64,000 nucleotides of DNA from positions 248,001 to 312,000 of the forward strand of contig NZ_OCNE01000004.1 of assembly GCF_900230195.1 (NCBI RefSeq), written 5' to 3'. A program made the position numbers and the translations under genes. Positions 9,520 to 18,528 of the stretch are shown here, one piece after another (positions within the stretch are counted from its first letter, which is position 1; every line of letters begins with the position of its first letter). This DNA is from Streptomyces zhaozhouensis (GTDB taxonomy: Bacteria; Actinomycetota; Actinomycetes; Streptomycetales; Streptomycetaceae). The notes under the pieces were generated by a model. It worked only from the letters and a program-made list of their open reading frames with translations, was not told where the DNA came from and did no database searches.

Positions 9520-10029
9520 ATGAGTGAAGAGCTGTCGCCGGGGGCGCGTCATGTCCGGGTGCGAGTGGAGATGGTGCTGGAGATCGCGGAGCCGGACGAG
9601 CTGATCAGCGCGGCCTGGTCCCGGATCGAGGGCGACCCGTTGCTGCCGGCCGACGAACGGGAGTCCGCCGCGCGCGCCGTGTCGGAGGACGAGGCGGAGG
9701 CCGTGGCCTATCTGATCGACCCGGTCGACCTGGTCGACGGGGTGCCCGGGGTGGTGCTGGCCCAGGCGTCGTGGAGCAGCGAACGCGCCGCCTTCGACCC
9801 CGACGTGGCCTGGGACGGCATGGACGAGGAACTGGACGGCGACGGGCTGGACGGCGACGGCTTGGACGGCGACGGTCTGGACGAGGGCGCCGACGCCGAC
9901 GACGGAATCGGCGACTGGGACGCGGGCGGCGTGGACGCGCTGGAGGACGCGTTGGACCACGAGGAGACGGGGGAGCCGGGGGAGAACGGGAACGGACCGG
10001 GAACGGGGACCGCGGAGCGCGAACGCTGA
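9520..10029 (+). CDS. Conserved hypothetical acidic protein with LDGDG repeats
   Basis: 169 residues from ATG 9520. The N-terminal half (about 1-95; VRVRVEMVLEIAEPDELISAAW, LIDPVDLVDGVPGVVL) looks like a folded, conserved actinobacterial domain of unknown function. The C-terminal half is strongly acidic and contains three tandem LDGDG units encoded by 15-bp repeats at about 9835-9886, then a Glu/Gly-rich tail. The repeats give D-x-D-G spacing reminiscent of calcium-binding loops, but no complete EF-hand can be assigned. The gene precedes the L,D-transpeptidase gene in the same orientation. Confidence 0.75.
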   Translation: MSEELSPGARHVRVRVEMVLEIAEPDELISAAWSRIEGDPLLPADERESAARAVSEDEAEAVAYLIDPVDLVDGVPGVVLAQASWSSERAAFDPDVAWDGMDEELDGDGLDGDGLDGDGLDEGADADDGIGDWDAGGVDALEDALDHEETGEPGENGNGPGTGTAERER

Positions 10030-10257
10030 CCCGTGCGCCGCCCCGGGCACCGCGACAACCCCCCGGCGGCGCCGTTCAGTTGACGCCCCGGAGCGCACGC
10101 CCGCGCTCACCGGCGCACGGGTGCATTCGACCACTCCCCGCACAGTTCACCCCCGAGGTTTCGCCTATGGTGGAACACGCTGCCGGTTCCCCACGTTCTT
10201 CCCAGTGTCCTCAGGGGAGACGCGGCAGCGGACGACGAGCGATGCGGATGAGTTCTG

Positions 10258-11511
10258 ATGGTTGATGTCATGCGGCGAAGGGGCCTGACCGCGGCGGCTG
10301 CGCTGCTCTGCGGGGTCCTGGCGCTCACGTCCTGTGGCGGCGGCGGAGACGACGACGCCGACGGCGGCGAGCGGACCGAGCAGTCGGACGCCGACCAGGC
10401 GGCCGAGGACGCGGACACCTCGGCGGCGGTGATATCCATCACCCCGGACGACGCCGCCGAGGGCGTCGGGATCAACGACGACGTCGCGGTGTCCGTCGAG
10501 GAGGGCACCCTGGACGAGGTCGTGCTGACGGCCCCCGAGCTAGGTGCCGAGGTACCGGGGACGCTTTCCGCGGACCAGACCAGCTGGCAGCCGGACGAGC
10601 AGTTGGAGCGCGCCACCAGGTACGAGCTGACGGTGCGGGCCAGCGACTCCGAGGGCCGTGCGGCGCACCAGGCGGCGGCCTTCACCACCGTCTCCCCGGA
10701 GAACAGCTTCATCGGGTACTTCACCCCCGAGGACGGCTCCGAGGTCGGCGTGGGGATGCCGGTCTCGCTCAACTTCGACCAGGAGATAACCAACCAGGCC
10801 GAGGTCCAGCAGGCCGTCACCGTGACGGCGAGCAGCGGTCAGGAGATCGTCGGCCACTGGTTCGACGCGACCCGGCTGGACTTCAGGCCGGAGTCGTACT
10901 GGGAGGCCGGCACCCAGGTCGACGTCTCGCTCGACTTCGACGGCGTCGAGGGCTCGCCCGGCATCACCGGCGTCCAGGACCGGGACTTCAGCTTCACCGT
11001 CGGCCGTTCCCAGGTCAGCACGGTGGACGCGGAGTCCAAGGAGATGAAGGTCGTCCGCGACGGTGAGCCGCTGCGCACGGTGAAGATATCCGCGGGCAGC
11101 GAGGAGACCCCGACCTACAACGGCCAGATGGTGATCTCCGAGAAGTACGAGGAGACCCGGATGGACGGCGCGACCGTCGGCTTCACCGACGACGACGGTC
11201 AGGGCGAGTACGACATCCCCGACGTGCCGCACGCCATGCGACTCTCCACCTCCGGCACGTTCATCCACGGCAACTACTGGGCGCCGGACAGCACCTTCGG
11301 CTCCGCCAACACCAGTCACGGCTGCGTCGGCCTCAACGACGTGCAGGGCGCGGACGACCCGGACCAGGACGGTGCCTGGTTCTTCGAGGAGTCCCTGCTG
11401 GGTGACGTGGTCATCGTGGTCAACTCCCCGGACGAGACCATCACCCCGGAGAACGGCCTCAACGGCTGGAACATGAGCTGGGACGACTGGGTCGCCGGCA
11501 GCGCGGTCTGA
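10258..11511 (+). CDS. L,D-transpeptidase lipoprotein
   Basis: 417-residue secreted lipoprotein that should form 3-3 peptidoglycan cross-links. The signal peptide ends in the lipobox LTSC (Cys26), followed by an Asp/Gly-rich linker. Two Ig-like domains (VISITPDDAAEGVGINDDV; ENSFIGYFTPEDG) precede the YkuD catalytic domain, whose active site is seen as HGNYWAPDSTFG followed by NTSHGCVGLND (His about 341, Cys about 359). The architecture matches mycobacterial LdtMt2-type enzymes. ATG 10258 and ATG 10270 are both possible. A strong hairpin follows. Confidence 0.94.
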   Translation: MVDVMRRRGLTAAAALLCGVLALTSCGGGGDDDADGGERTEQSDADQAAEDADTSAAVISITPDDAAEGVGINDDVAVSVEEGTLDEVVLTAPELGAEVPGTLSADQTSWQPDEQLERATRYELTVRASDSEGRAAHQAAAFTTVSPENSFIGYFTPEDGSEVGVGMPVSLNFDQEITNQAEVQQAVTVTASSGQEIVGHWFDATRLDFRPESYWEAGTQVDVSLDFDGVEGSPGITGVQDRDFSFTVGRSQVSTVDAESKEMKVVRDGEPLRTVKISAGSEETPTYNGQMVISEKYEETRMDGATVGFTDDDGQGEYDIPDVPHAMRLSTSGTFIHGNYWAPDSTFGSANTSHGCVGLNDVQGADDPDQDGAWFFEESLLGDVVIVVNSPDETITPENGLNGWNMSWDDWVAGSAV

Positions 11512-11595
11512 CCCCGTCGGTTTCCGGGCGACCACCGGCCCCGGCGGTGCCGCGCCGTGGTCGTCCGACCCCGCCCCCTGACGCACCGCGCGGTT

Positions 11596-11639
11596 CCCCG
11601 CGCCCCTGAGCCGCCGACCGGCGGAGAAGGGGCGCGGGG
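11596..11639. terminator. Long hairpin downstream of the L,D-transpeptidase gene
   Basis: Perfect 12-bp arms (CCCCGCGCCCCT and complement at 11628-11639) enclosing a second GC-rich inverted repeat. It separates two convergent genes and probably ends transcription in both directions. This sequence type recurs between genes in many Streptomyces genomes. Confidence 0.7.
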
Positions 11640-11714
11640 CCGTCGTTTCCGGGACCGGCCGACGAGACCCTCGAAGAGGTCGCCGCCTACCGCCGACGAA
11701 TCCCTGACTCCGAT

Positions 11715-12362
11715 CTAGGCCGGCCGCGTGGGCCGGCTGGTGTCGAGGGCCAGATGGACCGCGAGGCCGCCGAGGACGCCGCCCATCACGTAGCGCTGGG
11801 CCGCGAGCCAGCCGGGGCGCCGCCCGAGAAACGCCGCGATCGCCCCCGCCGCCAGCACGAACACCCCGTTGACCGCCACTCCGACCAGCACCTGGACTCC
11901 CCCGAGCAGGAAGCCCTGCGCCATCACGTGACCCGCCTCCGGGTCCACGAACTGCGGGATCAGCGAGAGATACATCAGCGCGATCTTCGGGTTGAGCAGG
12001 CAGGTCATCAGCCCCATGCCGAAGAGCCGCCGCGCCGACTCGGGCGGCAGGTCGCGGCGGGTGAACGCCGAGGTCCCGCCGGGGCGCAGCGTCTGCCAGG
12101 CCAGCCAGCCCAGATAGCAGGCGCCGGCCAGCTTGACCGCGAGATAGAGGCCGGGGACGACGGCGAAGACGACCGAGAGCCCGAGGTTGGCCGCCGTCAG
12201 ATAGGTGAGAAAGCCCAGCGCCACCCCGCTCAGCGAGACCAGCCCCGCCGTCCGCCCCTGGGTCAGGGAGCGCGACACGAGGTAGATCATGTTCGGCCCC
12301 GGGGTCAGCACCATTCCCAGTGCGACGGCGGCGACACCGGCCACGGCTCCTGTTGTGATCAT
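11715..12362 (-). CDS. LysE/RhtB-family exporter
   Basis: 215-residue membrane protein with about six hydrophobic segments. The N-terminal signature LTPGPNMIYLVSRSLTQGR and the loop LMTCLLNPKIALMYLSLIPQF are diagnostic of the LysE/RhtB amino acid exporters. The substrate, such as a basic amino acid, homoserine or threonine, cannot be read from the sequence. Start at ATG 12362. It is divergent from the FAH-family gene across a 200-nt spacer that holds a short tandem duplication. Confidence 0.92.
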   Translation of the reverse strand: MITTGAVAGVAAVALGMVLTPGPNMIYLVSRSLTQGRTAGLVSLSGVALGFLTYLTAANLGLSVVFAVVPGLYLAVKLAGACYLGWLAWQTLRPGGTSAFTRRDLPPESARRLFGMGLMTCLLNPKIALMYLSLIPQFVDPEAGHVMAQGFLLGGVQVLVGVAVNGVFVLAAGAIAAFLGRRPGWLAAQRYVMGGVLGGLAVHLALDTSRPTRPA

Positions 12363-12504
12363 GTGCTCAGAATCACCGACGGACGACTCACAGCACCAGT
12401 GAAACCTTCTGTCGCCGACGTTCAAGCGCTGCTTAACTGCGGTCCGGGTGTCTGGCCACCGGCCTCCCGGGGAAGGTGAGCCGGGGAGCCCGAGGGCACA
12501 CCAG

Positions 12505-12544
12505 CACCGAGCAGGACCGAGCACCACCGAGCAGGACCGAGCAC
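12505..12544 (+). repeat. Perfect 20-bp tandem duplication
   Basis: CACCGAGCAGGACCGAGCAC occurs twice head to tail immediately upstream of the FAH-family gene, within its likely 5' leader. Each copy itself contains imperfect ACCGAGCA repeats. Confidence 0.85.
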
Positions 12545-12566
12545 GAGAGCCAGGGGAAATCACGCC

Positions 12567-13886
12567 ATGACCGACTCGCCGCCCCCGCACCAGGACACCG
12601 TTCCGCCCGCCCGCCAGGCCCCCGAGCGGGTCGAGCCGCTCGCGCCGGTCGCCCAGGACACGTTGACCGAGGGCGTCCCCGGCGAGGCCGACCCGGGCCC
12701 CGTCGAGCTGACCGCGCTGCTGCCGCCGCTGCTGCCGGAGGACGCCGACCGGGCGACCCTGGTGGGCAGGGTCTTCGACCCGGAGGTCGGCGGCCCCTGC
12801 GTGGTGGCCGTGCGGGGGGACCGGCTGGTGGACCTCACCCCCTTCGCGCCGACGATGAGCGAGCTGCTGGAGCGGCCGGACGTCGCCGAGTTCGTCCGCT
12901 CCGCGCCCGCCGAGCGCGCCTTCCCGCTGGAGGAGGTGCTGGCCGCCACCCTCGGCGGCGCACGCGACCGGCCGCGTCTGCTGGCGCCCTGCGACCTCCA
13001 GGCGCTCAAGGCGTGCGGGGTGACCTTCGTGCGTTCCATGGTGGAGCGGGTCATCGAGGAGCGGGCCAAGGGCGACCGGGGCGGCGCGGCCGAGGTGCGG
13101 GAGCGGGTGCTGGCGGCGATCGGCGGCCGGCTCGAACACCTGGTGCCCGGCTCCGAGGAGGCGGCCAGGGTCAAGGAGGTGCTGACCGCGGAGGGGCTGT
13201 GGTCGCAGTACCTGGAGGTGGGCATCGGCCCGGACGCCGAGGTCTTCACCAAGGCCCCGGTCCTCTCCGCCGTCGGCGCCGGCGCGGAGATAGGCGTCTG
13301 GAGCCGTTCCGAGTGGAACAACCCCGAGCCGGAGCTGGTCCTCGCCGTCGACTCCGTCGGCCGCGTCGTCGGCGCCACCCTCGGCAACGACGTGAACCTC
13401 CGGGACGTCGAGGGCCGCAGCGCGCTGCTGCTGGGCAAGGCCAAGGACAACAACGCCTCGACGGCCGTCGGCCCGTTCCTGCGCCTGCTCGACGCGGAGT
13501 TCACCCTGGACGACGTGCGCGACCTGGACATCACGCTGACCATCACCGGCCGGGACGGCTTCCGGCTGGAGTCCGTCAGCTCGCTCTCCGAGATCAGCCG
13601 CGACCCGGTCGACCTGGTGGGGCAGACGATCGGCCGGCTCCACCAGTACCCGGACGGGCTGCTGCTGTTCACCGGGACCATGTTCGCCCCCACCCAGGAC
13701 CGCGACGCGCCGGGCGAGGGTTTCACCCACCACCTCGGCGACCTGGTGCGGATCTCCACCCCGCGCCTCGGCACCCTCGCCAACGTGGTGACGCACTCCG
13801 AGACCGCCGAGCCCTGGACGTTCGGCATCCGCTCCCTGATGAGCAACCTCGCCGCACGGGGGCTGCTGACCGACCCGGTGGGCTGA
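12567..13886 (+). CDS. Fumarylacetoacetate hydrolase-family protein
   Basis: 439 residues. The C-terminal half carries the FAH fold: GPDAEVFTKAPVLSAVG, GVWSRSEWNNPEPELVLAVD with the metal-binding Glu pair, and LGNDVNLRDVEG with the metal-binding Asp. Such proteins cleave or dehydrate acylpyruvate-like compounds. The long N-terminal region and the overall layout are closest to 2-keto-3-deoxy sugar acid dehydratase-like members. The substrate is unknown. The leader contains a 20-bp tandem duplication. Confidence 0.88.
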   Translation: MTDSPPPHQDTVPPARQAPERVEPLAPVAQDTLTEGVPGEADPGPVELTALLPPLLPEDADRATLVGRVFDPEVGGPCVVAVRGDRLVDLTPFAPTMSELLERPDVAEFVRSAPAERAFPLEEVLAATLGGARDRPRLLAPCDLQALKACGVTFVRSMVERVIEERAKGDRGGAAEVRERVLAAIGGRLEHLVPGSEEAARVKEVLTAEGLWSQYLEVGIGPDAEVFTKAPVLSAVGAGAEIGVWSRSEWNNPEPELVLAVDSVGRVVGATLGNDVNLRDVEGRSALLLGKAKDNNASTAVGPFLRLLDAEFTLDDVRDLDITLTITGRDGFRLESVSSLSEISRDPVDLVGQTIGRLHQYPDGLLLFTGTMFAPTQDRDAPGEGFTHHLGDLVRISTPRLGTLANVVTHSETAEPWTFGIRSLMSNLAARGLLTDPVG

Positions 13887-14056
13887 CGTCCGGCCGGCCG
13901 AGCCGGCCCGTGCCCGCGCCCCGCTCCGCCGCCGGGCGCGGGCCGGTGGCCCCGACACCATGACCTCGGAGGTCATCGACGCGGTGGCGCCCGCCGCGCA
14001 GGATGGAGCCGTACCCGGGGCACCCCGGGGGACCGCTTCACCACGGAGGTACCGCC

Positions 14057-14410
14057 ATGACCGCCTATGCCGTCGCCCAGTTGCTCCCCGGCGTCCAGCA
14101 CCCCGACGTCGCCGAGTACATCGAGCGCATCCAGGGCACGATGGAGCCCTTCGGCGGTCGCTTCCTCGTCCACAACGCCCCGCACGAGACCGTCGAGGGC
14201 ACCTGGGAGGGCCATGTGGTGATCGTCGGCTTCCCCTCCATGGACGCCGCCCGCGCCTGGTACGCCTCCGACGCCTACCAGGAGATCCTGCCGCTGCGCA
14301 CCGACCACATCGCCGGCAACCTGCTCCTCGTTCCCGGCGTCCCCGAGGACTACGACGCCGCCCCCGCCGCCGCGCGGCTCCGCGCCGAGCTGGCCGCCGA
14401 GCCGGCCTGA
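14057..14410 (+). CDS. DUF1330-family protein
   Basis: 117-residue dimeric alpha-beta barrel protein, recognised by MTAYAVAQLLPGVQHPDVAEYI and GHVVIVGFPSMDAARAWYASDAYQEI, the family core. The start at ATG 14057 is fixed by GGAGGT seven nt upstream. DUF1330 proteins are small EthD/NIPSNAP-like domains with no agreed reaction. It stands alone. Confidence 0.87.
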   Translation: MTAYAVAQLLPGVQHPDVAEYIERIQGTMEPFGGRFLVHNAPHETVEGTWEGHVVIVGFPSMDAARAWYASDAYQEILPLRTDHIAGNLLLVPGVPEDYDAAPAAARLRAELAAEPA

Positions 14411-14600
14411 CCCGCGCCCGGCCGGCCACGCCGGCCCGACCGCCGGCCAGGGCTTCACGTTGGGTCCCCGACGGGGGGCGGCTGTTCCCCCGTCATCCCG
14501 CCGGGGCGGTGAGTGTCAGGCGAGCCTCCGCCGAAATCGGCCGGCGGGCCAGAAAGGTGGCGCCTCGTCAGCACCTCCCCACAGACGGGCGAACCTCTCG

Positions 14601-16196
14601 ATGGAACTCACGCGACGTCGTCTCCTCGGCCTGTCCGGCGCCTCCCTGAGCGGAATCGCCCTGCACGGCGCGGGTTTCAGCGCCGGCTCCGCCTGGGCGG
14701 CACCCCGGTTCGCCGGCGACCCGTTCGCCTTCGGCGTCGCCTCGGGCGATCCGCTGCCGGACGGCGTCGTGCTGTGGACCCGGCTCGCCCCCGACCCGCT
14801 GGCGCTCGACGGCAGGGGCGGGATGCCGGAGCGGACGGTGACCGTCGACTGGGAGGTCGCCGAGGACGAACGGTTCACGCGGGGCGTGCGCCGGGGCGCG
14901 GAGCAGGCGACCCCCGAGCTCGCCCACTCCGTCCACGCCGAGGTCTCCGGGCTCGACGCGGGACGCGAGTACTTCTACCGCTTCCGCGCCGGCGCCGACA
15001 TCAGCCCCGTCGGCCGCACCCGCACCGCGCCCGACGACCCCGCCCGCCTCAGGTTCGCCTTCGCCTCCTGCCAGTGCTGGTACGAGGGCTTCTACACCGC
15101 CTACCGCCACATGGCCGCCGAGGATCTGGACCTCGTGCTGCACCTGGGCGACTACCTCTACGAGTACGGCGTCGGCGAGAACGGCGGCGTGCGCGGCATG
15201 GCCCTGGACGCCTCGTTCCAGCGCGAGACGCTCAGCCTGGTGGACTACCGCAACCGCCACGCCCTCACCCGGCTCGACACCGACCTCCAGGCCGCGCACC
15301 AGGCGTTCCCCTGGGTGCTGAGCTGGGACGACCACGAGGTCGAGAACAACTGGGCGGGAGATTTCGCCCAGTTGGACACCGACGGCTATCCCGACCAGGA
15401 CCCGGAGGCGTGGCGCGCCCGCAAGGCCGCCGCCTTCCAGGCGTACTACGAGCATCTGCCGCTGCGGTTGCCGCAGCGCCCCCGGGGCGCGGAGGCCCGG
15501 ATGTACCGGAAACTCGCCTTCGGCTCCCTGCTGGACCTGCACGTTCTCGACACCCGTTCTCACCGCGACGACCAGGTCTGCGGCGACGGCACCAAGTCCG
15601 GCTGCGACGTGGAGCGTTCGGCGCCGGGCCGGCAGATGCTCGGCGACGAGCAGGAGCGGTGGCTGCTGGACGGCGCCGGCCGTTCCGGCGCGGTCTGGAA
15701 CGTGCTCGCCAACCAGACGTTGATCGCCCAGGTCGACCAGAACCCGGACCCGGCGGTCCACACCTCGGGGCTCGACATGTGGGACGGCTATGTGGACGCC
15801 CGCGACCGGCTCCTGCGCGGGCTGCGCGACCGGAACGTGGAGAACCCGGTGGTGGTCACCGGCGACATCCACCGCGCCGTGGTCGCCGACCTGACGCTGG
15901 ACTTCGCGGACGCCGACGCCCCGGTGGTGGCGACGGAGTTCGCCGGCAGCTCGATCAGTTCCGGCAAGGACGGCTCGCCGACCGACGAGGTCGGCGCCGC
16001 CTGGATGGCCCCCGGCGTCAATCCGCACCTGAAGTGGCACAGCTCGCAACGCGGATACACCGTCGTGGAGGCCGACTCCGAGTCGATGACGGCCAGTTAC
16101 CGGGTCACCCCGGTGGTCACCGTCCCGGGCTCCGGCATCTCCACCGTGGCCACCTTCCGGGTCGAGGCCGGCCGCCCCGGCGCCCAGCCCGCCTGA
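14601..16196 (+). CDS. phoD: Secreted alkaline phosphatase D (PhoD)
   Basis: 531-residue exported phosphodiesterase/phosphomonoesterase that releases phosphate outside the cell. The twin-arginine signal is plain (TRRRLLGLSG followed by a hydrophobic stretch and SAWAAP), so it is exported folded by Tat. The mature protein starts with FAFGVASGDPLPDGVVLWTRL, an Fn-like domain, then the metallophosphatase domain with ASCQCWYEGFYTAY, HLGDYLYEY, WDDHEVENNWAGD and VVTGDIHRAVVADL, which supply the Fe/Ca ligands. I looked for a clear PHO-box array upstream and did not find one with confidence. Confidence 0.95.
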   Translation: MELTRRRLLGLSGASLSGIALHGAGFSAGSAWAAPRFAGDPFAFGVASGDPLPDGVVLWTRLAPDPLALDGRGGMPERTVTVDWEVAEDERFTRGVRRGAEQATPELAHSVHAEVSGLDAGREYFYRFRAGADISPVGRTRTAPDDPARLRFAFASCQCWYEGFYTAYRHMAAEDLDLVLHLGDYLYEYGVGENGGVRGMALDASFQRETLSLVDYRNRHALTRLDTDLQAAHQAFPWVLSWDDHEVENNWAGDFAQLDTDGYPDQDPEAWRARKAAAFQAYYEHLPLRLPQRPRGAEARMYRKLAFGSLLDLHVLDTRSHRDDQVCGDGTKSGCDVERSAPGRQMLGDEQERWLLDGAGRSGAVWNVLANQTLIAQVDQNPDPAVHTSGLDMWDGYVDARDRLLRGLRDRNVENPVVVTGDIHRAVVADLTLDFADADAPVVATEFAGSSISSGKDGSPTDEVGAAWMAPGVNPHLKWHSSQRGYTVVEADSESMTASYRVTPVVTVPGSGISTVATFRVEAGRPGAQPA

Positions 16197-16331
16197 GCGG
16201 GCGCACGGCGGCGCCGGGGGGAGCGGGCGCGCGGAAAACGATTGCTCCTCGTCGAACTCGTTCGCGAACGTGTCGAACGTCGCCGCCCCGGTTTCGGTGA
16301 CATGTCCATGGGTAACGCCCAGGTCAACTGA

Positions 16332-16345
16332 TGGGAGCGCTCCCC
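16332..16345. promoter_or_regulatory. CebR-type operator upstream of the LPMO
   Basis: TGGGAGCGCTCCCC matches 13 of 14 positions of the palindrome TGGGAGCGCTCCCA known as the binding site of CebR, the cellobiose-responsive LacI-family repressor of Streptomyces. It lies 45 nt before the LPMO start, consistent with repression in the absence of cello-oligosaccharides. cebR itself is not in the window. Confidence 0.85.
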
Positions 16346-16389
16346 CGCTCCCTCGTGCACCCCCCACGACGGAAGGTGGCGACCAGAGG

Positions 16390-17076
16390 ATGAACCGAGA
16401 ACGAGGCGGCGGCGCCGGAGCCCGGGTCGGGCGACGTTGGGCGGCGCGCGTGGTGGGCATGGTCTCGGCCGTGGCGATGCTGCTGCTGGTGCCCTGGGCC
16501 GGTGGCGCCTCGGCGCACGGCTCGGTGATCGACCCGCCCTCGCGCAACTACGGCTGTTGGGACCGCTGGGGCGACGACTTCCAGAACCCGGCCATGGAGC
16601 AGGAGGACCCGATGTGCTGGGCGGCCTGGCAGGCCGACACCAACGCGATGTGGAACTGGAACGGCCTCTACCGCGAGGGTGTCGCGGGTGACCACCAGGG
16701 CGCCATCCCGGACGGCCAGCTGTGCAGCGCCGGCCTCACCGGCGACGGCCGCTACGCCGCGATGGACACCCCCGGCGCCTGGAAGACGACCGACGTCGGC
16801 GCGAACTTCACCGTCGACCTGCACGACCAGGCGCTGCACGGCGCCGACTACATGCTGGTCTACGTCACCAAGCAGGGCTTCGACCCGAAGACGGAAGCGC
16901 TGGGCTGGGGCGACCTCGAACTGGTCGCCGAGACCGACCGCCTGGAGCCCAGCTCGCACATGCTGGTCGACGTCTCGGCGCCGGGCCGCAGCGGCCACCA
17001 CCTCGTGTACACGATCTGGCAGGCGTCGCACTCCGACCAGTCGTACTACATCTGCAGCGACGTGGACTTCGGCTGA
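16390..17076 (+). CDS. Secreted lytic polysaccharide monooxygenase (AA10)
   Basis: 228-residue secreted copper enzyme that cleaves cellulose or chitin oxidatively. The signal peptide ends at GGASA, leaving an N-terminal histidine (HGSVIDPPSRNYGCW), which with the later His in IWQASHSDQSYYICSDV forms the copper histidine brace. Four or more cysteines (GCW, MCW, LCS, ICS) suggest disulfides. There is no extra carbohydrate-binding module, so it is a single-domain AA10 enzyme. The CebR-type operator upstream points to a cellulose-linked role. Chitin activity remains possible. Confidence 0.95.
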   Translation: MNRERGGGAGARVGRRWAARVVGMVSAVAMLLLVPWAGGASAHGSVIDPPSRNYGCWDRWGDDFQNPAMEQEDPMCWAAWQADTNAMWNWNGLYREGVAGDHQGAIPDGQLCSAGLTGDGRYAAMDTPGAWKTTDVGANFTVDLHDQALHGADYMLVYVTKQGFDPKTEALGWGDLELVAETDRLEPSSHMLVDVSAPGRSGHHLVYTIWQASHSDQSYYICSDVDFG

Positions 17077-17140
17077 CCCCGCTCTCCCCGTTCGCTCCGG
17101 CGCCCTTCGGGCACCCTCCACTCCGTCGCCTCGTCGGTCC

Positions 17141-17159
17141 GCCCCGGGCCCGGCGGGGC
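17141..17159. terminator. Hairpin between LPMO and VOC genes
   Basis: GCCCCG and CGGGGC arms around a 7-nt GC loop, extended by partial pairing. It sits between convergent genes and is a plausible bidirectional terminator. Confidence 0.4.
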
Positions 17160-17221
17160 GACGGCCTCTTCTCGGGCGCCCGCCGGCGCTCCGGCGCCCC
17201 GCCGCTCCCGCGGTTCCGCGC

Positions 17222-17632
17222 TCAGGAGCGGTACTGGGCGGCGAACTCGCCGGTGGGCGGGATGGGCGTGATGACGTCGATCAGCACGCCGTTCGGGTCG
17301 GCCACGATGAAGTGCCGCTGACCGAACTCCTCGCTGCGCAGCGGCAGAACGGCCGGCAGTCCGGCGTCGACCACCAGCCGCTCCCACTCCGCGTCCACGT
17401 CCTCGACCTCCATGTTCAGCAGCAGGCCGCGCGCGGTCGCGCGGTGGCCGGCGGGGAGCGTGGGGTGGCTGGGGTCGAGCAGCGCCAATTCGTGGCCGCC
17501 GTCCGGGTGGCGCAGGCTGACGTACCAGTCCGCCTCGAAGGTCGTCTCGAAGCCGAACAGTCCGGTGTAGAAGTCCCGCGACTCGGCTGGTCGTTCCGTG
17601 CAGATCACGGCGTAAAGGCTGGTCAGGCCCAT
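17222..17632 (-). CDS. VOC (glyoxalase-like) superfamily protein
   Basis: 136-residue protein with two beta-alpha-beta-beta-beta modules: [22 protein letters not shown] and [18 protein letters not shown], then [15 protein letters not shown] and [16 protein letters not shown]. The C-terminal D-P-x-G is typical of VOC metalloenzymes and bleomycin-resistance-like proteins. Substrate unknown. It starts at ATG 17632 and is divergent from a TetR gene. Two operators in the spacer indicate control by that TetR. Confidence 0.88.
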   Translation of the reverse strand: MGLTSLYAVICTERPAESRDFYTGLFGFETTFEADWYVSLRHPDGGHELALLDPSHPTLPAGHRATARGLLLNMEVEDVDAEWERLVVDAGLPAVLPLRSEEFGQRHFIVADPNGVLIDVITPIPPTGEFAAQYRS

Positions 17633-17676
17633 GGTGCGACCCCTCTCGTGTGCCCCTCGGCGGGGCGTTCCGCGTT

Positions 17677-17695
17677 GACATACCATCGGTATGTC
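17677..17695. promoter_or_regulatory. Operator 1 and tetR promoter
   Basis: Perfect palindrome GACATACCATCGGTATGTC (8-bp arms, 3-bp centre). It begins inside a TTGACA box (17675-17680) that reads rightward to the TetR gene, with a possible -10 (ATAGGG-like) at about 17699-17704, so the operator fills the spacer of that promoter. Confidence 0.8.
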
Positions 17696-17719
17696 CAGAT
17701 AGGGCGGGAGCGTATTCGG

Positions 17720-17734
17720 CATACCGTCGGTATG
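17720..17734. promoter_or_regulatory. Operator 2 and VOC gene promoter
   Basis: Palindrome CATACCGTCGGTATG, the same half-sites as operator 1 with centres 41 bp apart (about four helical turns). On the minus strand it overlaps a TTGACA box (17738-17733) followed 18 nt later by TACGCT, a plausible promoter for the VOC gene. Confidence 0.8.
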
Positions 17735-17775
17735 TCAAAGCGTGTCCGGGGAGACGTGTCGAGGAGCGGCGAGCG

Positions 17776-18396
17776 ATGGCGCGGTCAGATGGCGGGGAGC
17801 GGCGGCCCGGTGTCAGGGAGCGACAGCGGGAAGAGACGCGGCGGGCGCTGCTGCGCGAGGGCAGAACGCTGTTCGCCGGGCGCGGCTACGCGGACGTCGG
17901 CCTCGCGGAGCTGGTGGCCGCCGCCGGGGTGACCAAGGGGGCGCTCTACCACCACTTCCCCGGTGGCAAGACCGACCTCTTCCGGGCGGTGCTCGACGAG
18001 GTCCAGCAGGAGGTGGGGGCACGGGTCGCCGCGGCGGCCGACGTCCACGACGACGAGTGGTCCCGACTGACGGCGGGCTGCCGGGAGTTCCTCGCCGCCG
18101 CCACCGCGCCCGGGATCGACCGGATCATGCTCGTCGACGGGCCGGCGGTGCTGGGCTGGAACGCCTGGCGGGCGATGGACGAGGCGGCGTCGGCGCGGCA
18201 TCTGGCGGAGTCGCTGGCCGCGCTGGTCGAGGAGGGAACGCTGGCACCGCAGCCGGTTCCGCCGCTGGTCCATCTGCTGTCGGGGGCGATGAACGAGGCG
18301 GCGCTGTGGCTGGCCTCCTCGGACGAGGGGCCGGAGGCGCTGGAGGAGACGACGGCGGCGCTGCTGCGCATGGTGGCGGCGCTGCGGGGGGCCTGA
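17776..18396 (+). CDS. TetR-family repressor
   Basis: 206 residues. The N-terminal TetR helix-turn-helix is clear (RRALLREGRTLFAGRGYADVG, LVAAAGVTKGALYHHFPGGK), followed by a helical ligand-binding domain. The ATG at 17776 is preceded by a GAGCGGCGAGCG segment with only a weak Shine-Dalgarno. The two matching palindromes in the spacer to the divergent VOC gene are almost certainly its operators, making it an autorepressor that also controls the VOC gene. The inducer is probably the VOC substrate or a related compound. Confidence 0.92.
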   Translation: MARSDGGERRPGVRERQREETRRALLREGRTLFAGRGYADVGLAELVAAAGVTKGALYHHFPGGKTDLFRAVLDEVQQEVGARVAAAADVHDDEWSRLTAGCREFLAAATAPGIDRIMLVDGPAVLGWNAWRAMDEAASARHLAESLAALVEEGTLAPQPVPPLVHLLSGAMNEAALWLASSDEGPEALEETTAALLRMVAALRGA

Positions 18397-18528
18397 GGGG
18401 GCCTGAGGGGCGACCGCTCCTGCGCGTGGCTCGGGCGGGTGGGCCGGCGGGGACCCTCTGGACGGCCCGCTTTCGCGAGGGGCGGAACGCCGGGCGGGGA
18501 CGGGGGCGGGGCCGGCTTCTAGGCTGGG

